From Psychrosphaera aestuarii (GTDB lineage: Bacteria; Pseudomonadota; Gammaproteobacteria; Enterobacterales; Alteromonadaceae): 64,000 bases of DNA. The notes beneath the pieces are model-generated. The model was not told where the DNA came from. It saw only the letters and a program-made list of their open reading frames with translations, and made no database searches. Where the stretch lies: contig NZ_CP072844.1 in the NCBI RefSeq assembly GCF_017948405.1, positions 1,178,001 through 1,242,000 of the forward strand, written 5' to 3'. This document shows, piece after piece, positions 17,695-26,555 of the stretch. How positions within the stretch are numbered: the stretch's first letter is position 1; the number at the start of each line of letters is the position of its first letter. A program made the translations under genes and the position numbers.

Positions 17695-17929
17695 TTATCC
17701 TACACTTCCTCTACGGCTAACACTTAAATGGCCGATAAAATTGAAAAAAAGTTTGATTTTAAAGCGACTTGCAATAACGCTTATCATAGTGATGTTTACA
17801 ATACCACTTACGACACGTTTGTGAATATAAGGTTCAATGAATAAAAAACAAGTGGATGTTTTTTATTCGAAAAAATTACGACGTTTCTTATTTAAATAAT
17901 GCCGGTAAGTGATAAAAGTGCGTAGAACT

Positions 17930-17957
17930 TTGACTTTAGACAAGATCTCGTTAAAAT
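17930..17957 (+). promoter_or_regulatory. Sigma-70 promoter of fadIJ
   Basis: TTGACT at 17930-17935 and TAAAAT at 17952-17957 with a 16-base spacer; the predicted transcript start is near 17964. It lies in the 320-base divergent region between moxR and fadI, which holds no gene. The FadR operator begins a few bases downstream of the predicted start. Confidence 0.65.
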
Positions 17958-17970
17958 CGGGCAATAATTA

Positions 17971-17983
17971 CAGGTCAGACCAG
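17971..17983. promoter_or_regulatory. FadR operator upstream of fadIJ
   Basis: CAGGTCAGACCAG matches the FadR consensus core CTGGTCNGACCAG at all defined positions but one. It sits about +8 to +20 relative to the predicted start, the location used for repression of fad operons in Escherichia coli. FadR is encoded in this window (46941-47654), so long-chain acyl-CoA should derepress fadIJ. Confidence 0.8.
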
Positions 17984-18014
17984 ATTTGTTACAGATTCGA
18001 TAATAGGAAAGAAC

Positions 18015-19325
18015 ATGACAGCAAACAAACTACTAACTAGAAATGGCGATCGCATTGCGGTTGTTTCGGGCCTTAGAACGCCTTTTGCAAAACAAGCTAC
18101 AGCTTACCACGGTGTGCCAGCATTAGACCTAGGTAAAATGGTTGTTGGCGAAATGTTACAACGTGCAGAATTAGACCCTAAAGAAATTCAGCAGCTTGTT
18201 TACGGACAAGTTGTGCAAATGCCAGAAGCGCCAAACATTGCTCGTGAAATCGTGTTAGGTACAGGAATGGACGTCAATACCGATGCTTACTCTGTGTCAC
18301 GTGCGTGTGCAACGAGTTTCCAATCTACAGTGAATATTGCTGAGTCTATGATGGCTGGCTCTATTGATGTTGGTGTTGCGGGTGGTGCTGACTCTTCTTC
18401 TGTTTTACCAATTGGCGTGACTAAAAAATTGGCGCGCGCTTTAGTTGACTTAAATAAGGCTCGTACTCTTGGTCAACGCTGGAACATTCTTAAAAAATTA
18501 CGTTTAGCTGACCTTGCTCCGCAACCACCTGCAGTAGCAGAGTATTCAACTGGCTTGAGCATGGGCCAAACGGCTGAGCAAATGGCTAAAACACATAACA
18601 TTAGCCGTGAAGATCAAGATGCATTGGCACACCGTTCACACTCTTTGGCGACTAAAGCTTGGGAAAGTGGCATTTTTAAAGATGAAGTAATGGCCGCACA
18701 CCCAGAGCCATTCAGCCAATTCATTGAAATGGATAATACTATCCGTACTAATTCTACAGCTGACGGTTATTCAAAGTTACGTCCAGTATTTGACCGTAAA
18801 CACGGTTCAGTAACAGCGGCAAACTCAACAGCATTAACAGACGGTGCCTCTGCTATCTTAATGATGACAGAAAGCAAAGCAAAAGCGTTAGGTTACGAGC
18901 CTCTAGGTTACATACGTAGCTTCGGTTTTGCGGCAATTGACGTTTGGGAAGACATGTTAATGGGTCCTTCTTACGCAACACCAATTGCACTAGAACGCGC
19001 TGGTATGAAGTTATCAGATTTAGACTTAATTGAAATGCACGAAGCATTTGCAGCTCAAACACTAGCGAACATGAAAATGTTTGCCAGCAAGAAGTTTGCA
19101 CAAGACAAGCTTGGTCGTGGTGAAGCAATTGGCGACATCGATATGACTAAATTTAACGTTAATGGTGGTTCACTAGCATACGGTCACCCATTTGCTGCTA
19201 CTGGTACTCGTTTAATCACACAAACTATCAATGAGCTGCGTCGTCGTGGCGGTGGTGTTGGTCTAACTACAGCATGTGCTGCTGGTGGTTTAGGTGCATC
19301 AATGATTGTTGAAGTAGACGGTTAA
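18015..19325 (+). CDS. fadI: Acetyl-CoA C-acyltransferase FadI (3-ketoacyl-CoA thiolase)
   Basis: 436 residues, the usual length for FadI. It performs thiolytic cleavage in beta-oxidation as part of the FadI-FadJ complex. The active-site cysteine lies in [10 protein letters not shown] near residue 98, the catalytic His in YGHPFAATG near 393, and the second Cys in TTACAAGG near 423. AGGAAAG precedes the ATG. It is co-transcribed with fadJ (29-base gap) and controlled by the FadR site upstream. Confidence 0.95.
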   Translation: MTANKLLTRNGDRIAVVSGLRTPFAKQATAYHGVPALDLGKMVVGEMLQRAELDPKEIQQLVYGQVVQMPEAPNIAREIVLGTGMDVNTDAYSVSRACATSFQSTVNIAESMMAGSIDVGVAGGADSSSVLPIGVTKKLARALVDLNKARTLGQRWNILKKLRLADLAPQPPAVAEYSTGLSMGQTAEQMAKTHNISREDQDALAHRSHSLATKAWESGIFKDEVMAAHPEPFSQFIEMDNTIRTNSTADGYSKLRPVFDRKHGSVTAANSTALTDGASAILMMTESKAKALGYEPLGYIRSFGFAAIDVWEDMLMGPSYATPIALERAGMKLSDLDLIEMHEAFAAQTLANMKMFASKKFAQDKLGRGEAIGDIDMTKFNVNGGSLAYGHPFAATGTRLITQTINELRRRGGGVGLTTACAAGGLGASMIVEVDG

Positions 19326-19354
19326 TAGCGGACTTATAAGGAAAGGATAAAAAG

Positions 19355-21535
19355 ATGACGACAGAATCAAATAACACGTCTGCATTTACATTATCAACGC
19401 TAGAAAATGGCATTGGTGTGATCACAATTGACGTTCCAAATGAGTCAATGAATGTATTAAAAGCAGAATTCGCTGAACAGATTAATGCGGTTTTTGCTGA
19501 AGTAGAAAGTAATACGCACGTTTCGGGCCTAATCATTACTTCTGGCAAGTCAAACTCGTTTGTTGCCGGCGCTGACGTATCTATGTTGGATGCTTGCGAA
19601 AGTGCTGAAGAAGTAAGAGCGATTGCAAAAATTGGTCAAGACCTTTTTGATAAAATTGAAAACATGAAAATGCCTGTAGTTGCTGCAATTCATGGCCCTG
19701 CGTTAGGCGGTGGTTTGGAATTAGCAATGGCGTGTCATGCGCGTGTAGTATCAGATGACAACAAAACAGTACTTGGTTTACCAGAAGTACAGCTTGGTCT
19801 TTTGCCTGGTTCAGGTGGAACACAACGTTTGCCTAAATTAGTTGGTTTGCAAAAAGCCTTAGACATGATGTTAACTGGTAAGCAGTTACGAGCAAAACAA
19901 GCGGTAAAAGCCGGATTAGCTGAAGATATCGTTCCTCAAAGTATTTTGATGGACACTGCTGCTGAAATGGTTGACGCGATGCGTCACGGTAAAAAAGTTC
20001 GTAAAACTAAGAAAAAGTCAGCAATGAATCGTTTCTTAGAAAACACATCAGCCGGACAAAAAATTGTTTTTGACCAAGCGACAAAACAAGTTATGCGTCA
20101 AACTAAGGGAAATTACCCAGCGCCACTTCGCATTATCGAGTGTATTCGCACAGGCGTATCGAAAGGCACTAAAAAAGGCTTGGAAATTGAGGCTCAGCGT
20201 TTCTCTGAGCTTTGCATGACGCCAGAGTCTAAAGCATTACGTGGTCTTTTCTTTGCAACGACAGAGATGAAAAAAGAAAACGGTGTGGCTGGTGTTGAAC
20301 CGAAAAAGGTTAAAAAAGCAGGTATATTAGGTGGTGGCTTAATGGGCGGAGGTATTGCCTTTGTTACTGTCACAAAAGCTGGCGTTCCTGCGCGTATCAA
20401 AGATATTGCACAAGAGGGTATTCGTAACGCATTTAAATACAGCTACGATATTTTAAACAAAAAAGTTAAGCGTCGCTTTATGCGCAAATCGGAAATGCAA
20501 AAGCAGTTAGCAATGTTAAGTGCAGGCACTGACTTTGTCGGTTTTAAAGATGCTGACATTATTGTAGAAGCGGTATTTGAAGACCTTAGCTTGAAGCAAC
20601 GCATGGTTGCAGATATCGAGGAAAATTGTAACGAAAATACAATTTTTGCTTCGAACACATCTTCGCTACCAATTAAAAATATCGCTGAAAAAGCGGCTCG
20701 CCCTGAGAATGTGATTGGTCTGCATTACTTCTCTCCGGTAGATAAAATGCCACTAGTTGAAGTTATTGCGACTGAAAAAACATCGGACGAGACGATTTCT
20801 ACAACGGTAGAATTTGCGCGTCGTCAAGGTAAAACGCCTATTGTTGTTAAAGACGAAGCTGGATTCTTTGTTAACCGCATTTTAGGTCTTTACATGAATG
20901 AAGCTGCGAACGTTGTAATGGAAGGCGAACCAGTAGAGAAGATTGATAAAGCCTTAGTTAAATTTGGTTTTCCTGTTGGCCCAATGACGCTACTAGACGA
21001 AGTTGGTATTGATGTTGGTTCTAAAGTTGCTGGTATCTTATACGACGCATTCGGTGAGCGTTTTGCACTGCCAACAGCAATGGACAAGTTAACAAAAGAT
21101 GAGCGTAAAGGTAAGAAGAACCAAAAAGGTTTCTACGTATATGGTAAAGCGGCTAAACCTACTCTTATGGACAAGCTAACCTTTAAGAAAAAAGGCAAGC
21201 AAGTTGATGAGTCTGTTTATCGTGTCCTAGGCGTTTCGCCAAAGAGCACAATGAGCGAGGAAGCCATTGCTGAGCGTTGTGTAGTTCAACTATTAAATGA
21301 AGCGGCTCGTTGTCTAGATGATGGTATTGTACGTAATCCTCGCGATGGGGATATTGGTATGATCTTCGGTACTGGTTACCCTCCATTCCAAGGTGGTCCT
21401 TTCCGTTATATGGACAGCATGGGGATTGCTACACTAGTTGAAAAACTGGAAGGTTATGAAGCTAAATATGGCAACCGTTTTGCACCATGTGACTTATTGA
21501 AGAACATGGCAAAAGAAAACAAAACGTTTTATTAA
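19355..21535 (+). CDS. fadJ: Fatty acid oxidation complex alpha subunit FadJ
   Basis: 726-residue multifunctional enzyme. The N-terminal enoyl-CoA hydratase/isomerase domain (~10-200) has the oxyanion motif GPALGGGLELAMACH and catalytic Glu region GLLPGSGGTQRLPKL. The NAD-binding 3-hydroxyacyl-CoA dehydrogenase domain (~315-500) has GILGGGLMGGGIAF, with NTSSLPI and GLHYFSPVDKMPLVE further on. Two C-terminal dehydrogenase domains (~505-720) contain FFVNRILGLYMNEA. It partners FadI, whose gene ends 29 bases upstream; AAGGA precedes the ATG. The fadIJ form is distinct from fadBA by gene order and thiolase type. Confidence 0.95.
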   Translation: MTTESNNTSAFTLSTLENGIGVITIDVPNESMNVLKAEFAEQINAVFAEVESNTHVSGLIITSGKSNSFVAGADVSMLDACESAEEVRAIAKIGQDLFDKIENMKMPVVAAIHGPALGGGLELAMACHARVVSDDNKTVLGLPEVQLGLLPGSGGTQRLPKLVGLQKALDMMLTGKQLRAKQAVKAGLAEDIVPQSILMDTAAEMVDAMRHGKKVRKTKKKSAMNRFLENTSAGQKIVFDQATKQVMRQTKGNYPAPLRIIECIRTGVSKGTKKGLEIEAQRFSELCMTPESKALRGLFFATTEMKKENGVAGVEPKKVKKAGILGGGLMGGGIAFVTVTKAGVPARIKDIAQEGIRNAFKYSYDILNKKVKRRFMRKSEMQKQLAMLSAGTDFVGFKDADIIVEAVFEDLSLKQRMVADIEENCNENTIFASNTSSLPIKNIAEKAARPENVIGLHYFSPVDKMPLVEVIATEKTSDETISTTVEFARRQGKTPIVVKDEAGFFVNRILGLYMNEAANVVMEGEPVEKIDKALVKFGFPVGPMTLLDEVGIDVGSKVAGILYDAFGERFALPTAMDKLTKDERKGKKNQKGFYVYGKAAKPTLMDKLTFKKKGKQVDESVYRVLGVSPKSTMSEEAIAERCVVQLLNEAARCLDDGIVRNPRDGDIGMIFGTGYPPFQGGPFRYMDSMGIATLVEKLEGYEAKYGNRFAPCDLLKNMAKENKTFY

Positions 21536-21545
21536 GCTTTGCTAA

Positions 21546-21570
21546 AGAGCCTTATTTTAAATAAGGCTCT
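21546..21570 (+). terminator. Hairpin after fadJ
   Basis: Inverted repeat AGAGCCTTATT/AATAAGGCTCT, 11 bp with a 3-base loop, 10 bases after the fadJ stop. Only a weak T tract follows, so it may be a partial terminator or a 3'-end stabiliser. Confidence 0.55.
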
Positions 21571-21628
21571 ATGTTTAGAAGGTAACTCAAACGAAACGTT
21601 ATCAGCTAAACCTGGTTTACATTCAATA

Positions 21629-21656
21629 AAAAAGCGCCGGTTGGCGCTTTTATTTT
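21629..21656. terminator. Bidirectional terminator between fadJ and zur-like gene
   Basis: Stem AAAGCGCC/GGCGCTTT with loop GGTT, preceded by A's and followed by TATTTT. It overlaps the stop codon of the convergent zur-like gene and can serve both units. Confidence 0.75.
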
Positions 21657-22114
21657 GAGTTACAATCTGAGCATATTCCTTGTAACTCTAATTGCTGTGT
21701 CGTTAACTTAAATCCCGTCTTTTCGACACTAGCCCTAAGTTCATCAATAACATTATTGATCACGCCAATTTCTGTCACTGATTGACACTCTTCACAAATT
21801 AAAAATTGTGGTATTTCATGGTTGTGTGAGCAAGAGATATGTGAACATGCAATATATTTGTTTGCAGATGTCAGCTTGTGAACTAAAGACAGCTCAACCA
21901 AAAAGTCTAAAATTCGATAAACAGACATAGCAGGAATAGTTTGCTTAAATTCGTCTCGGTAAATGTCAGCTAATTCATAAGCTGATACGGCCTCACCAGC
22001 TTTAATAATAGAGATTAAAATATTCTCTCGTTTGGTGGTCAGCTTTACGCCTTCTTCTGCGCAATTTACTTTTGCTTTATCGATAATTGATTGAATTTGT
22101 TGTTCCACAGACAT
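21650..22114 (-). CDS. zur: Fur family regulator, Zur-like
   Basis: 154 residues. An N-terminal winged helix (~15-85) has SAYELADIYRDEFKQTIPAM and SVYRILDFLVELSLVHKL, aligning well with Zur. The C-terminal metal-binding dimer domain has CSHISCSHNHEIPQ followed by two CxxC pairs (CEEC near 112 and CSDC near 150) for structural zinc. Zur represses zinc uptake genes when zinc is bound. It has no zinc transporter neighbours here, so the Zur assignment rests on sequence resemblance; another Fur subfamily is possible. Confidence 0.72.
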   Translation of the reverse strand: MSVEQQIQSIIDKAKVNCAEEGVKLTTKRENILISIIKAGEAVSAYELADIYRDEFKQTIPAMSVYRILDFLVELSLVHKLTSANKYIACSHISCSHNHEIPQFLICEECQSVTEIGVINNVIDELRASVEKTGFKLTTQQLELQGICSDCNSK

Positions 22115-22159
22115 CTCTATTAACAGTTTTTAACATAGGCAGTTTATTACTCTACCGAT

Positions 22160-23062
22160 CTAAAGTAAAACCAACTCTTTTACTTTTTCTACTATCGAGT
22201 GATTGGCAGGAACATCAATGTCATATTGTTTAGCAAGCTCTACGATGTAACCATTTATGAAGTCTATTTCAGTTTTTCTTTTTGCTAACACGTCCTGTCT
22301 CATGGATGAGGAGTTGTTTTTTGTATTAGTCGCGACATTAACAACACTTTCTTTTAGCGATTGAAAAGACAAGGCAATTCCATTTTTATTTGCAACCATG
22401 ATCAGTTCAAGCAAAATTTTATCGATAAGTTCGTCGTATTGCGGTTTTAATACATCGCCATTAATAATGTTTTCGATAGCTGTGATTGGGTTTATGACTG
22501 AATTAACCGCGAGTTTGCTCCACAGCACTACATTTAAATTTTCAACGTAAGACGCATGATAAAAAAGAGCATTAACAATCTGAGTTACGAATGCTCTCGC
22601 TTCTGTCTTATGTGGACAAAGAGAAATCGTACTCCATTGTGACAGACCTTTTCCAGCTAGGAAAACCGAATTACCATCGGTATAAGCGCCTGTACTCGTT
22701 GTACAAAAATAAATATCCGCTATATCGCCGATTAAACGTTTACTTGTCTCTAATGTACCAAGCCCATTGTGGGTGATAACTACTTGTGCACCGTGTTTTA
22801 ATAGCGGTCTTATGCTGGTCAAAACAGGCTCTACGTCAAACGCCTTTACTGGTAAAACTAAGAACTCAATTTGTGAAACATGACTTATTAGCGTTTTATT
22901 CGTCAACGCTATGCTTTCATTATCTAAAACAACGACGCTGTTGGTAAGAGATGAGTGCCTTACAATTTGAATAGCATCTATGTTTTGCTGTATAGCTTTT
23001 GCGGTAATTAAGCTGCCAACAGCGCCACTACCGACAATGTGAATAGGAAACTCAATCATCAT
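22160..23062 (-). CDS. Ketopantoate reductase (PanE/ApbA) family protein
   Basis: About 300 residues. An N-terminal Rossmann fold has IHIVGSGAVGSLITAK at the start for NADPH. THNGLGTLE is present near 95 and the helical C-terminal domain has LWSKLAVNSVINPITAIENI, the PanE substrate region. It would reduce 2-dehydropantoate to pantoate for coenzyme A, or a related 2-oxo acid. Tandem ATGs at 23062/23059 overlap the end of the VanZ-like gene, which fixes the start. A longer upstream start at 23119 would run through that gene and is unlikely. Confidence 0.8.
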   Translation of the reverse strand: MMIEFPIHIVGSGAVGSLITAKAIQQNIDAIQIVRHSSLTNSVVVLDNESIALTNKTLISHVSQIEFLVLPVKAFDVEPVLTSIRPLLKHGAQVVITHNGLGTLETSKRLIGDIADIYFCTTSTGAYTDGNSVFLAGKGLSQWSTISLCPHKTEARAFVTQIVNALFYHASYVENLNVVLWSKLAVNSVINPITAIENIINGDVLKPQYDELIDKILLELIMVANKNGIALSFQSLKESVVNVATNTKNNSSSMRQDVLAKRKTEIDFINGYIVELAKQYDIDVPANHSIVEKVKELVLL

Positions 23063-23411
23063 TTCGCATTGTGAAAATTTGTTGTATTTTTGGCTGCAAA
23101 TATACAAATGCAATAACACCTAACATATCGGCAATTAAGTCTGGAATTGATGCGCTTCTATAAGCTAACAACCCTTGAGTTAACTCCACCGCAAGACCGT
23201 AACAAAACGCAAGTATGTAAACTGTTTTATTAGATGGTTTAAAGCCAAGGGTAAGTAAGCCAGAAAGGACAAAAAAAACGCCAAAATGAGCGACCTTATC
23301 AAAATGTGGGATACCTGGGCCAACATTGTCTAATGGTATAAGAAAGTAATACGTTGAAATAAATAAAAATAAGAAAAAGAATATTTTAAAAGGAAGTTCA
23401 ATACTTTTCAT
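23052..23411 (-). CDS. VanZ-like membrane protein
   Basis: 119 residues with about four hydrophobic segments (residues ~8-27, 42-60, 64-80, 88-108). It carries the VanZ-like feature FDKVAHFGVFFVLSGLL near residue 37 and a conserved ELTQGLLAYRSASIPDLIAD loop. The function of chromosomal VanZ-like proteins is unclear; some affect glycopeptide sensitivity. Its end overlaps the start of the PanE-like gene by 11 bases, so the two are co-translated. Confidence 0.75.
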   Translation of the reverse strand: MKSIELPFKIFFFLFLFISTYYFLIPLDNVGPGIPHFDKVAHFGVFFVLSGLLTLGFKPSNKTVYILAFCYGLAVELTQGLLAYRSASIPDLIADMLGVIAFVYLQPKIQQIFTMRNDD

Positions 23412-23730
23412 AAATCAACACGTTTGGTTAGGTGAATGGATTGTAACAAAATGACAGATAAAACGAATAAAAACTGGCGGTTAAATTATATTTTTTGATG
23501 TGACCACTGGTCATTTTTGCTTTTTGGTATTGAAAATTAAATGTAATGATTGTTTTATGATTTCGCTTTAAAAATGAGCGATGGTTTTTATATTTATCAT
23601 TAACAGTGAGTTATGAATTTAATTCAGTCTTTTTGTTGCTTCATTTGTGCCCAAAAAGGTAACAAGACTTGCGGAGTTTACTCACTAGATTTTTCAAAGG
23701 ATTTCTAAAATTGAAACAAGTATATTTATT

Positions 23731-23813
23731 ACAGGACTTCGGTTCTAGGAGGGTATGGCTCCCATCAGCATTGCTACTTCCGTGCTGTTCCATGCCCTCC
23801 GAACATTTATTTT
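23731..23813. ncRNA. Strong long hairpin, candidate structured RNA or 3'-UTR element next to msrA
   Basis: An 11-bp stem GGAGGGTATGG/CCATGCCCTCC (23748-23758 with 23790-23800, one G-U pair) is extended by GTTC/GAAC and contains an inner 5-bp stem CAGCA/TGCTG (23766-23770 with 23783-23787). Read on the plus strand it is followed by ATTTATTTT and could be a terminated short RNA. Read on the minus strand it begins just after the msrA stop and its apical loop contains CGGAAGTAGCA, faintly like an SRP RNA tip. Which strand is expressed, if any, is unknown. The rest of the ~395-base gap 23412-23806 shows only a 31-codon ORF at 23613-23708 of doubtful value. Confidence 0.4.
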
Positions 23814-24343
23814 AACCAATCCGCGTATTGGGTTTTGAATCGAGCAAGTTTGGGTCCAATTAAAATCGCACAGTATGGTTGGTTAGGGTTTTTTAAAGCG
23901 TAACCTTGGTGATAATCCTCTGCTGCATAAAACGCTTCGTATTTCTTCAACTCAGTAACAATTGCATCATCCCATATTTTTTGTTCTGTAAGTTCCTGTA
24001 TTATTTGTTCCGCCGTTTTAAGTTGCTCCGCGTCATGATACAGAATAATCGAACGGTACTGTGGGCCCTTGTCATTACCTTGTCTGTTTAATGTAGTAGG
24101 GTCGTGCAGCTGGAAAAACATGTTTAATAGCTGCTCAAAACTTAATAAATCGCTGTTATACTCGACTTGAACAACCTCCGCATGACCACTCACTCCCGTG
24201 ATCACTTGTTCATACGTTGGGTTGGCACGATGACCACCTGAAAAACCCGATGTTGCTTTAATTACGCCTCGCACTTGGTTTAGTGCAGCTTCAATGCACC
24301 AAAAACAACCGCCACCAAATGTTGCTATCTTTGTTTTTGCCAT
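23807..24343 (-). CDS. msrA: Peptide-methionine (S)-S-oxide reductase MsrA
   Basis: About 178 residues from ATG 24343. It repairs S-oxidised methionine using thioredoxin. The catalytic motif FGGGCFWCIEA is at residues ~7-17, and GHAEVVQVEYN, the substrate-pocket block QGNDKGPQYRS and DYHQGYALKNPNQPYC follow. A longer frame upstream to 24439 has no family-like sequence, so the later ATG is chosen. Monocistronic by position. Confidence 0.92.
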   Translation of the reverse strand: MAKTKIATFGGGCFWCIEAALNQVRGVIKATSGFSGGHRANPTYEQVITGVSGHAEVVQVEYNSDLLSFEQLLNMFFQLHDPTTLNRQGNDKGPQYRSIILYHDAEQLKTAEQIIQELTEQKIWDDAIVTELKKYEAFYAAEDYHQGYALKNPNQPYCAILIGPKLARFKTQYADWLK

Positions 24344-24488
24344 ATACTTTATAGGTCCTAAATTGGAGTTATTAATGATCTTTAAGTCAGATTGTCCATA
24401 CTGTAATACAATACGTGCAATTCTCCTCTGGGGGGGCATCTGTTTGTTAATTTATTTTATATTTAAGCCGTTTTAGTTGGAAAACCTC

Positions 24489-25178
24489 ATGTTTCCAATC
24501 AACATGCCCTCAAAAGTATCGTCTCATCTTTATATTATGAGGTTAATTGCTTTTACCGTTGCTGCCATATTCACTTTAGTATTTGCTTTATTTGATGTGT
24601 TTAATAGTAAAGTTTTATTAATTGTTTACGCTGTTTGTATCATCGCATTCTTTCTTGGCTATATTTTTTCTCAAGAGCCTGAAAATACGCTTTCTCTAAC
24701 TGAAGAAGGGATCAAATATAATCATAAGTATGGGTCGGTATTTTTACCTTGGAGTAATATCCAAAGGATTGGCATCCCCACAACTTATGACTTTCTGTCG
24801 CAGAAAGAACTTAATTATATCGGTATAAAGTTAAAGCATTCGGTTCAACACTATGAATCTATCCCACTTAGAATGGCAAGTAGGGTATTGTTAGAACAAC
24901 GAGAACTGCAAACCCTTATCGTTAAAGAAAACTGCGGTAAAGGCGGCTGTAGTTTTGAATCATTTGTTGATCAAATTGAGTGGACTGATAAGTCCGGCAA
25001 TAAGTTTGAGGGCTTAGTCGCGATGTACGCAAATCGTAGCGAATTGCTAAGCCAATATCTAGGTTATCATGTGTTTATTTCCGGAAACGCCTTTCATGAT
25101 GAAATCGATGTCGTCCTAAATAGACTTATGTCGGCTAAAAAGTTAACAAATGTGCATCTAAACTACAGACAACCTTGA
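24489..25178 (+). CDS. DUF2982-type membrane protein
   Basis: About 229 residues with two hydrophobic helices near the N-terminus (~18-38 and ~43-62), then a soluble domain starting with a PH-like strand pattern (LSLTEEGIKYNHKYGSVFLP, WSNIQRIGIP). ATG 24489 is preferred over TTG 24477 because GGA lies 8 bases before it. It resembles the DUF2982 proteins found in Shewanella and relatives, from general recall only; the function is unknown. It is divergent from msrA. Confidence 0.6.
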   Translation: MFPINMPSKVSSHLYIMRLIAFTVAAIFTLVFALFDVFNSKVLLIVYAVCIIAFFLGYIFSQEPENTLSLTEEGIKYNHKYGSVFLPWSNIQRIGIPTTYDFLSQKELNYIGIKLKHSVQHYESIPLRMASRVLLEQRELQTLIVKENCGKGGCSFESFVDQIEWTDKSGNKFEGLVAMYANRSELLSQYLGYHVFISGNAFHDEIDVVLNRLMSAKKLTNVHLNYRQP

Positions 25179-25247
25179 TCATTTTATTGCAAAAGGCTAA
25201 GGTTGAGGTAGAAATATTTTCTTTGAATTTTTTGGTAGAACACCATT

Positions 25248-25577
25248 ATGACAGATGCTCCTTATATAAGAAGTGGACGAAATACCATCATCCATAAAGT
25301 TAGAAAACTCGACTTGTTGCTGGTTAATGATCTTGAAAATCCAGTAGTTAAAGTTACTCAAAATGGCGTAATTGAATATTCAGGTGATGTGCCTCGTAAT
25401 AGACGTGAAGCTAAAGATGCCTATGTAGAAGTAGTTAACATATCAAGCCCAGACGTGTTCGGTGAGCCTAAAACACTACTGTTCATTCAGTGTTTAAATG
25501 GCAAAGAATACAAAGTTGATTATTCAAAAGCAGGAACACCCTTATTTGTTCGCGTGCATCAACAAAGTTTCTTCTAA
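25248..25577 (+). CDS. Hypothetical protein, 109 residues
   Basis: Soluble, mixed alpha/beta composition, no signal peptide, membrane segment or known motif. The sequence suggests a small beta-rich fold (VKVTQNGVIEYSGDVPRN). It is 70 bases after the DUF2982-type gene and followed by a clear intrinsic terminator, so probably the end of a two-gene unit. The ATG at 25248 is reasonable although the ribosome site is weak. I do not recognise a family. Confidence 0.6.
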   Translation: MTDAPYIRSGRNTIIHKVRKLDLLLVNDLENPVVKVTQNGVIEYSGDVPRNRREAKDAYVEVVNISSPDVFGEPKTLLFIQCLNGKEYKVDYSKAGTPLFVRVHQQSFF

Positions 25578-25600
25578 AATATAAGCTAAACAATAGAGAA

Positions 25601-25626
25601 AAGAGCCTAAAAAGGCTCTTTTTTTT
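25601..25626. terminator. Intrinsic terminator
   Basis: Stem AAGAGCC/GGCTCTT with a 6-base A-rich loop followed by eight T's. It ends the unit stopping at 25577 and lies 15 bases from the end of the convergent substrate-binding protein gene. Confidence 0.85.
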
Positions 25627-25640
25627 GACGTAAAAAATGG

Positions 25641-26456
25641 CTAATTATAAATCTCATATCTGTTTTTGAGAGACCGATATTCTTTTGTTAGAGAGTATTT
25701 TTTAAAAGCAGAATTGAATATTTCCACTAGGTTAGGATCTTTAAAGGCCACGGAGTATGGACTATCTGGAAATATTGGATGAATATTTGGCTCACTAGTC
25801 GTTTCTTGTCCGATTAATGTTTTATAAATATGGTTAAAGATATTGATATCCATTACTAACAAATCCACGCGTCCCTCGAGTAATAATTGAACTTGTTGAA
25901 ATTGATTAGGTACTTCAATGTAACTTGGATTTTTCGCGGCAACTTTAGAAAACTCGTAGCCTAAATATTTGTGTGCATATTGAAATGCAGCTACTTTTTT
26001 ATTATTAAGATCTGCAATAGTATTTACTTTTAATGCTTTATTTTTTAGTGAAATAGCAACATTTTTATAAGAAATATATGGCACTGTCCTTATCTCATCA
26101 TTTGGCACGATAAACTTATTGATAGTTAATAACGCTTCGCCCATTCCTTGATCTAACAAACTAACACTCCGCCCTAATGGTACATAAATATAACGAGGCG
26201 AGATGTCCATCGTTTTAAATACAGCGCTAATAAGCTCTAACTCATACCCTTTATCGTCTTTAGGGATTACATAGGGTGGCTTAGCCAGACCAACAACGAC
26301 ATCTAAAACCCTATTTGTATTATGAGGATATGTTTTTTTTAGTGTAACGTCAGTTGATGTAGCTAAACTAATATTGGGTAGTATCAAAGCGAGCAATATA
26401 ATAAGCTGACAACACTTTAATGTTTGTGTAATTCTAAACATATAATTTTTGACCAT
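25641..26456 (-). CDS. Periplasmic substrate-binding protein, SBP_bac_3 type
   Basis: 271 residues with a signal peptide (LKCCQLIILLALILPNISLA, cleavage near residue 33). The mature part has the two-lobe amino-acid-binding fold: VVVGLAKPPYVIPKDDKGYE, then a hinge DLNNKKVAAFQYAHKYLG, and DLLVMDINIFNHI. No permease or ATPase gene is adjacent, so it is an orphan. Such orphans in this lineage are often sensors or transport partners encoded elsewhere. The ligand is unknown. Confidence 0.75.
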   Translation of the reverse strand: MVKNYMFRITQTLKCCQLIILLALILPNISLATSTDVTLKKTYPHNTNRVLDVVVGLAKPPYVIPKDDKGYELELISAVFKTMDISPRYIYVPLGRSVSLLDQGMGEALLTINKFIVPNDEIRTVPYISYKNVAISLKNKALKVNTIADLNNKKVAAFQYAHKYLGYEFSKVAAKNPSYIEVPNQFQQVQLLLEGRVDLLVMDINIFNHIYKTLIGQETTSEPNIHPIFPDSPYSVAFKDPNLVEIFNSAFKKYSLTKEYRSLKNRYEIYN

Positions 26457-26555
26457 CTGTAATGACTGATGGCAACTTACATAAGTTTGCTGTCGCCAAT
26501 CGAATTCATAATCGCTAATTGAACAATTATTAGCAAGTAAACAATCGAGACTAAT

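Noticed and set aside
23731..23813. 4.5S (SRP) RNA
   Set aside because: The apical GGAA and AGCA are present but the conserved flanking GGTCAGG and AAGCAGCC are not, and the inner stem pairs differently; kept only as a generic RNA candidate.
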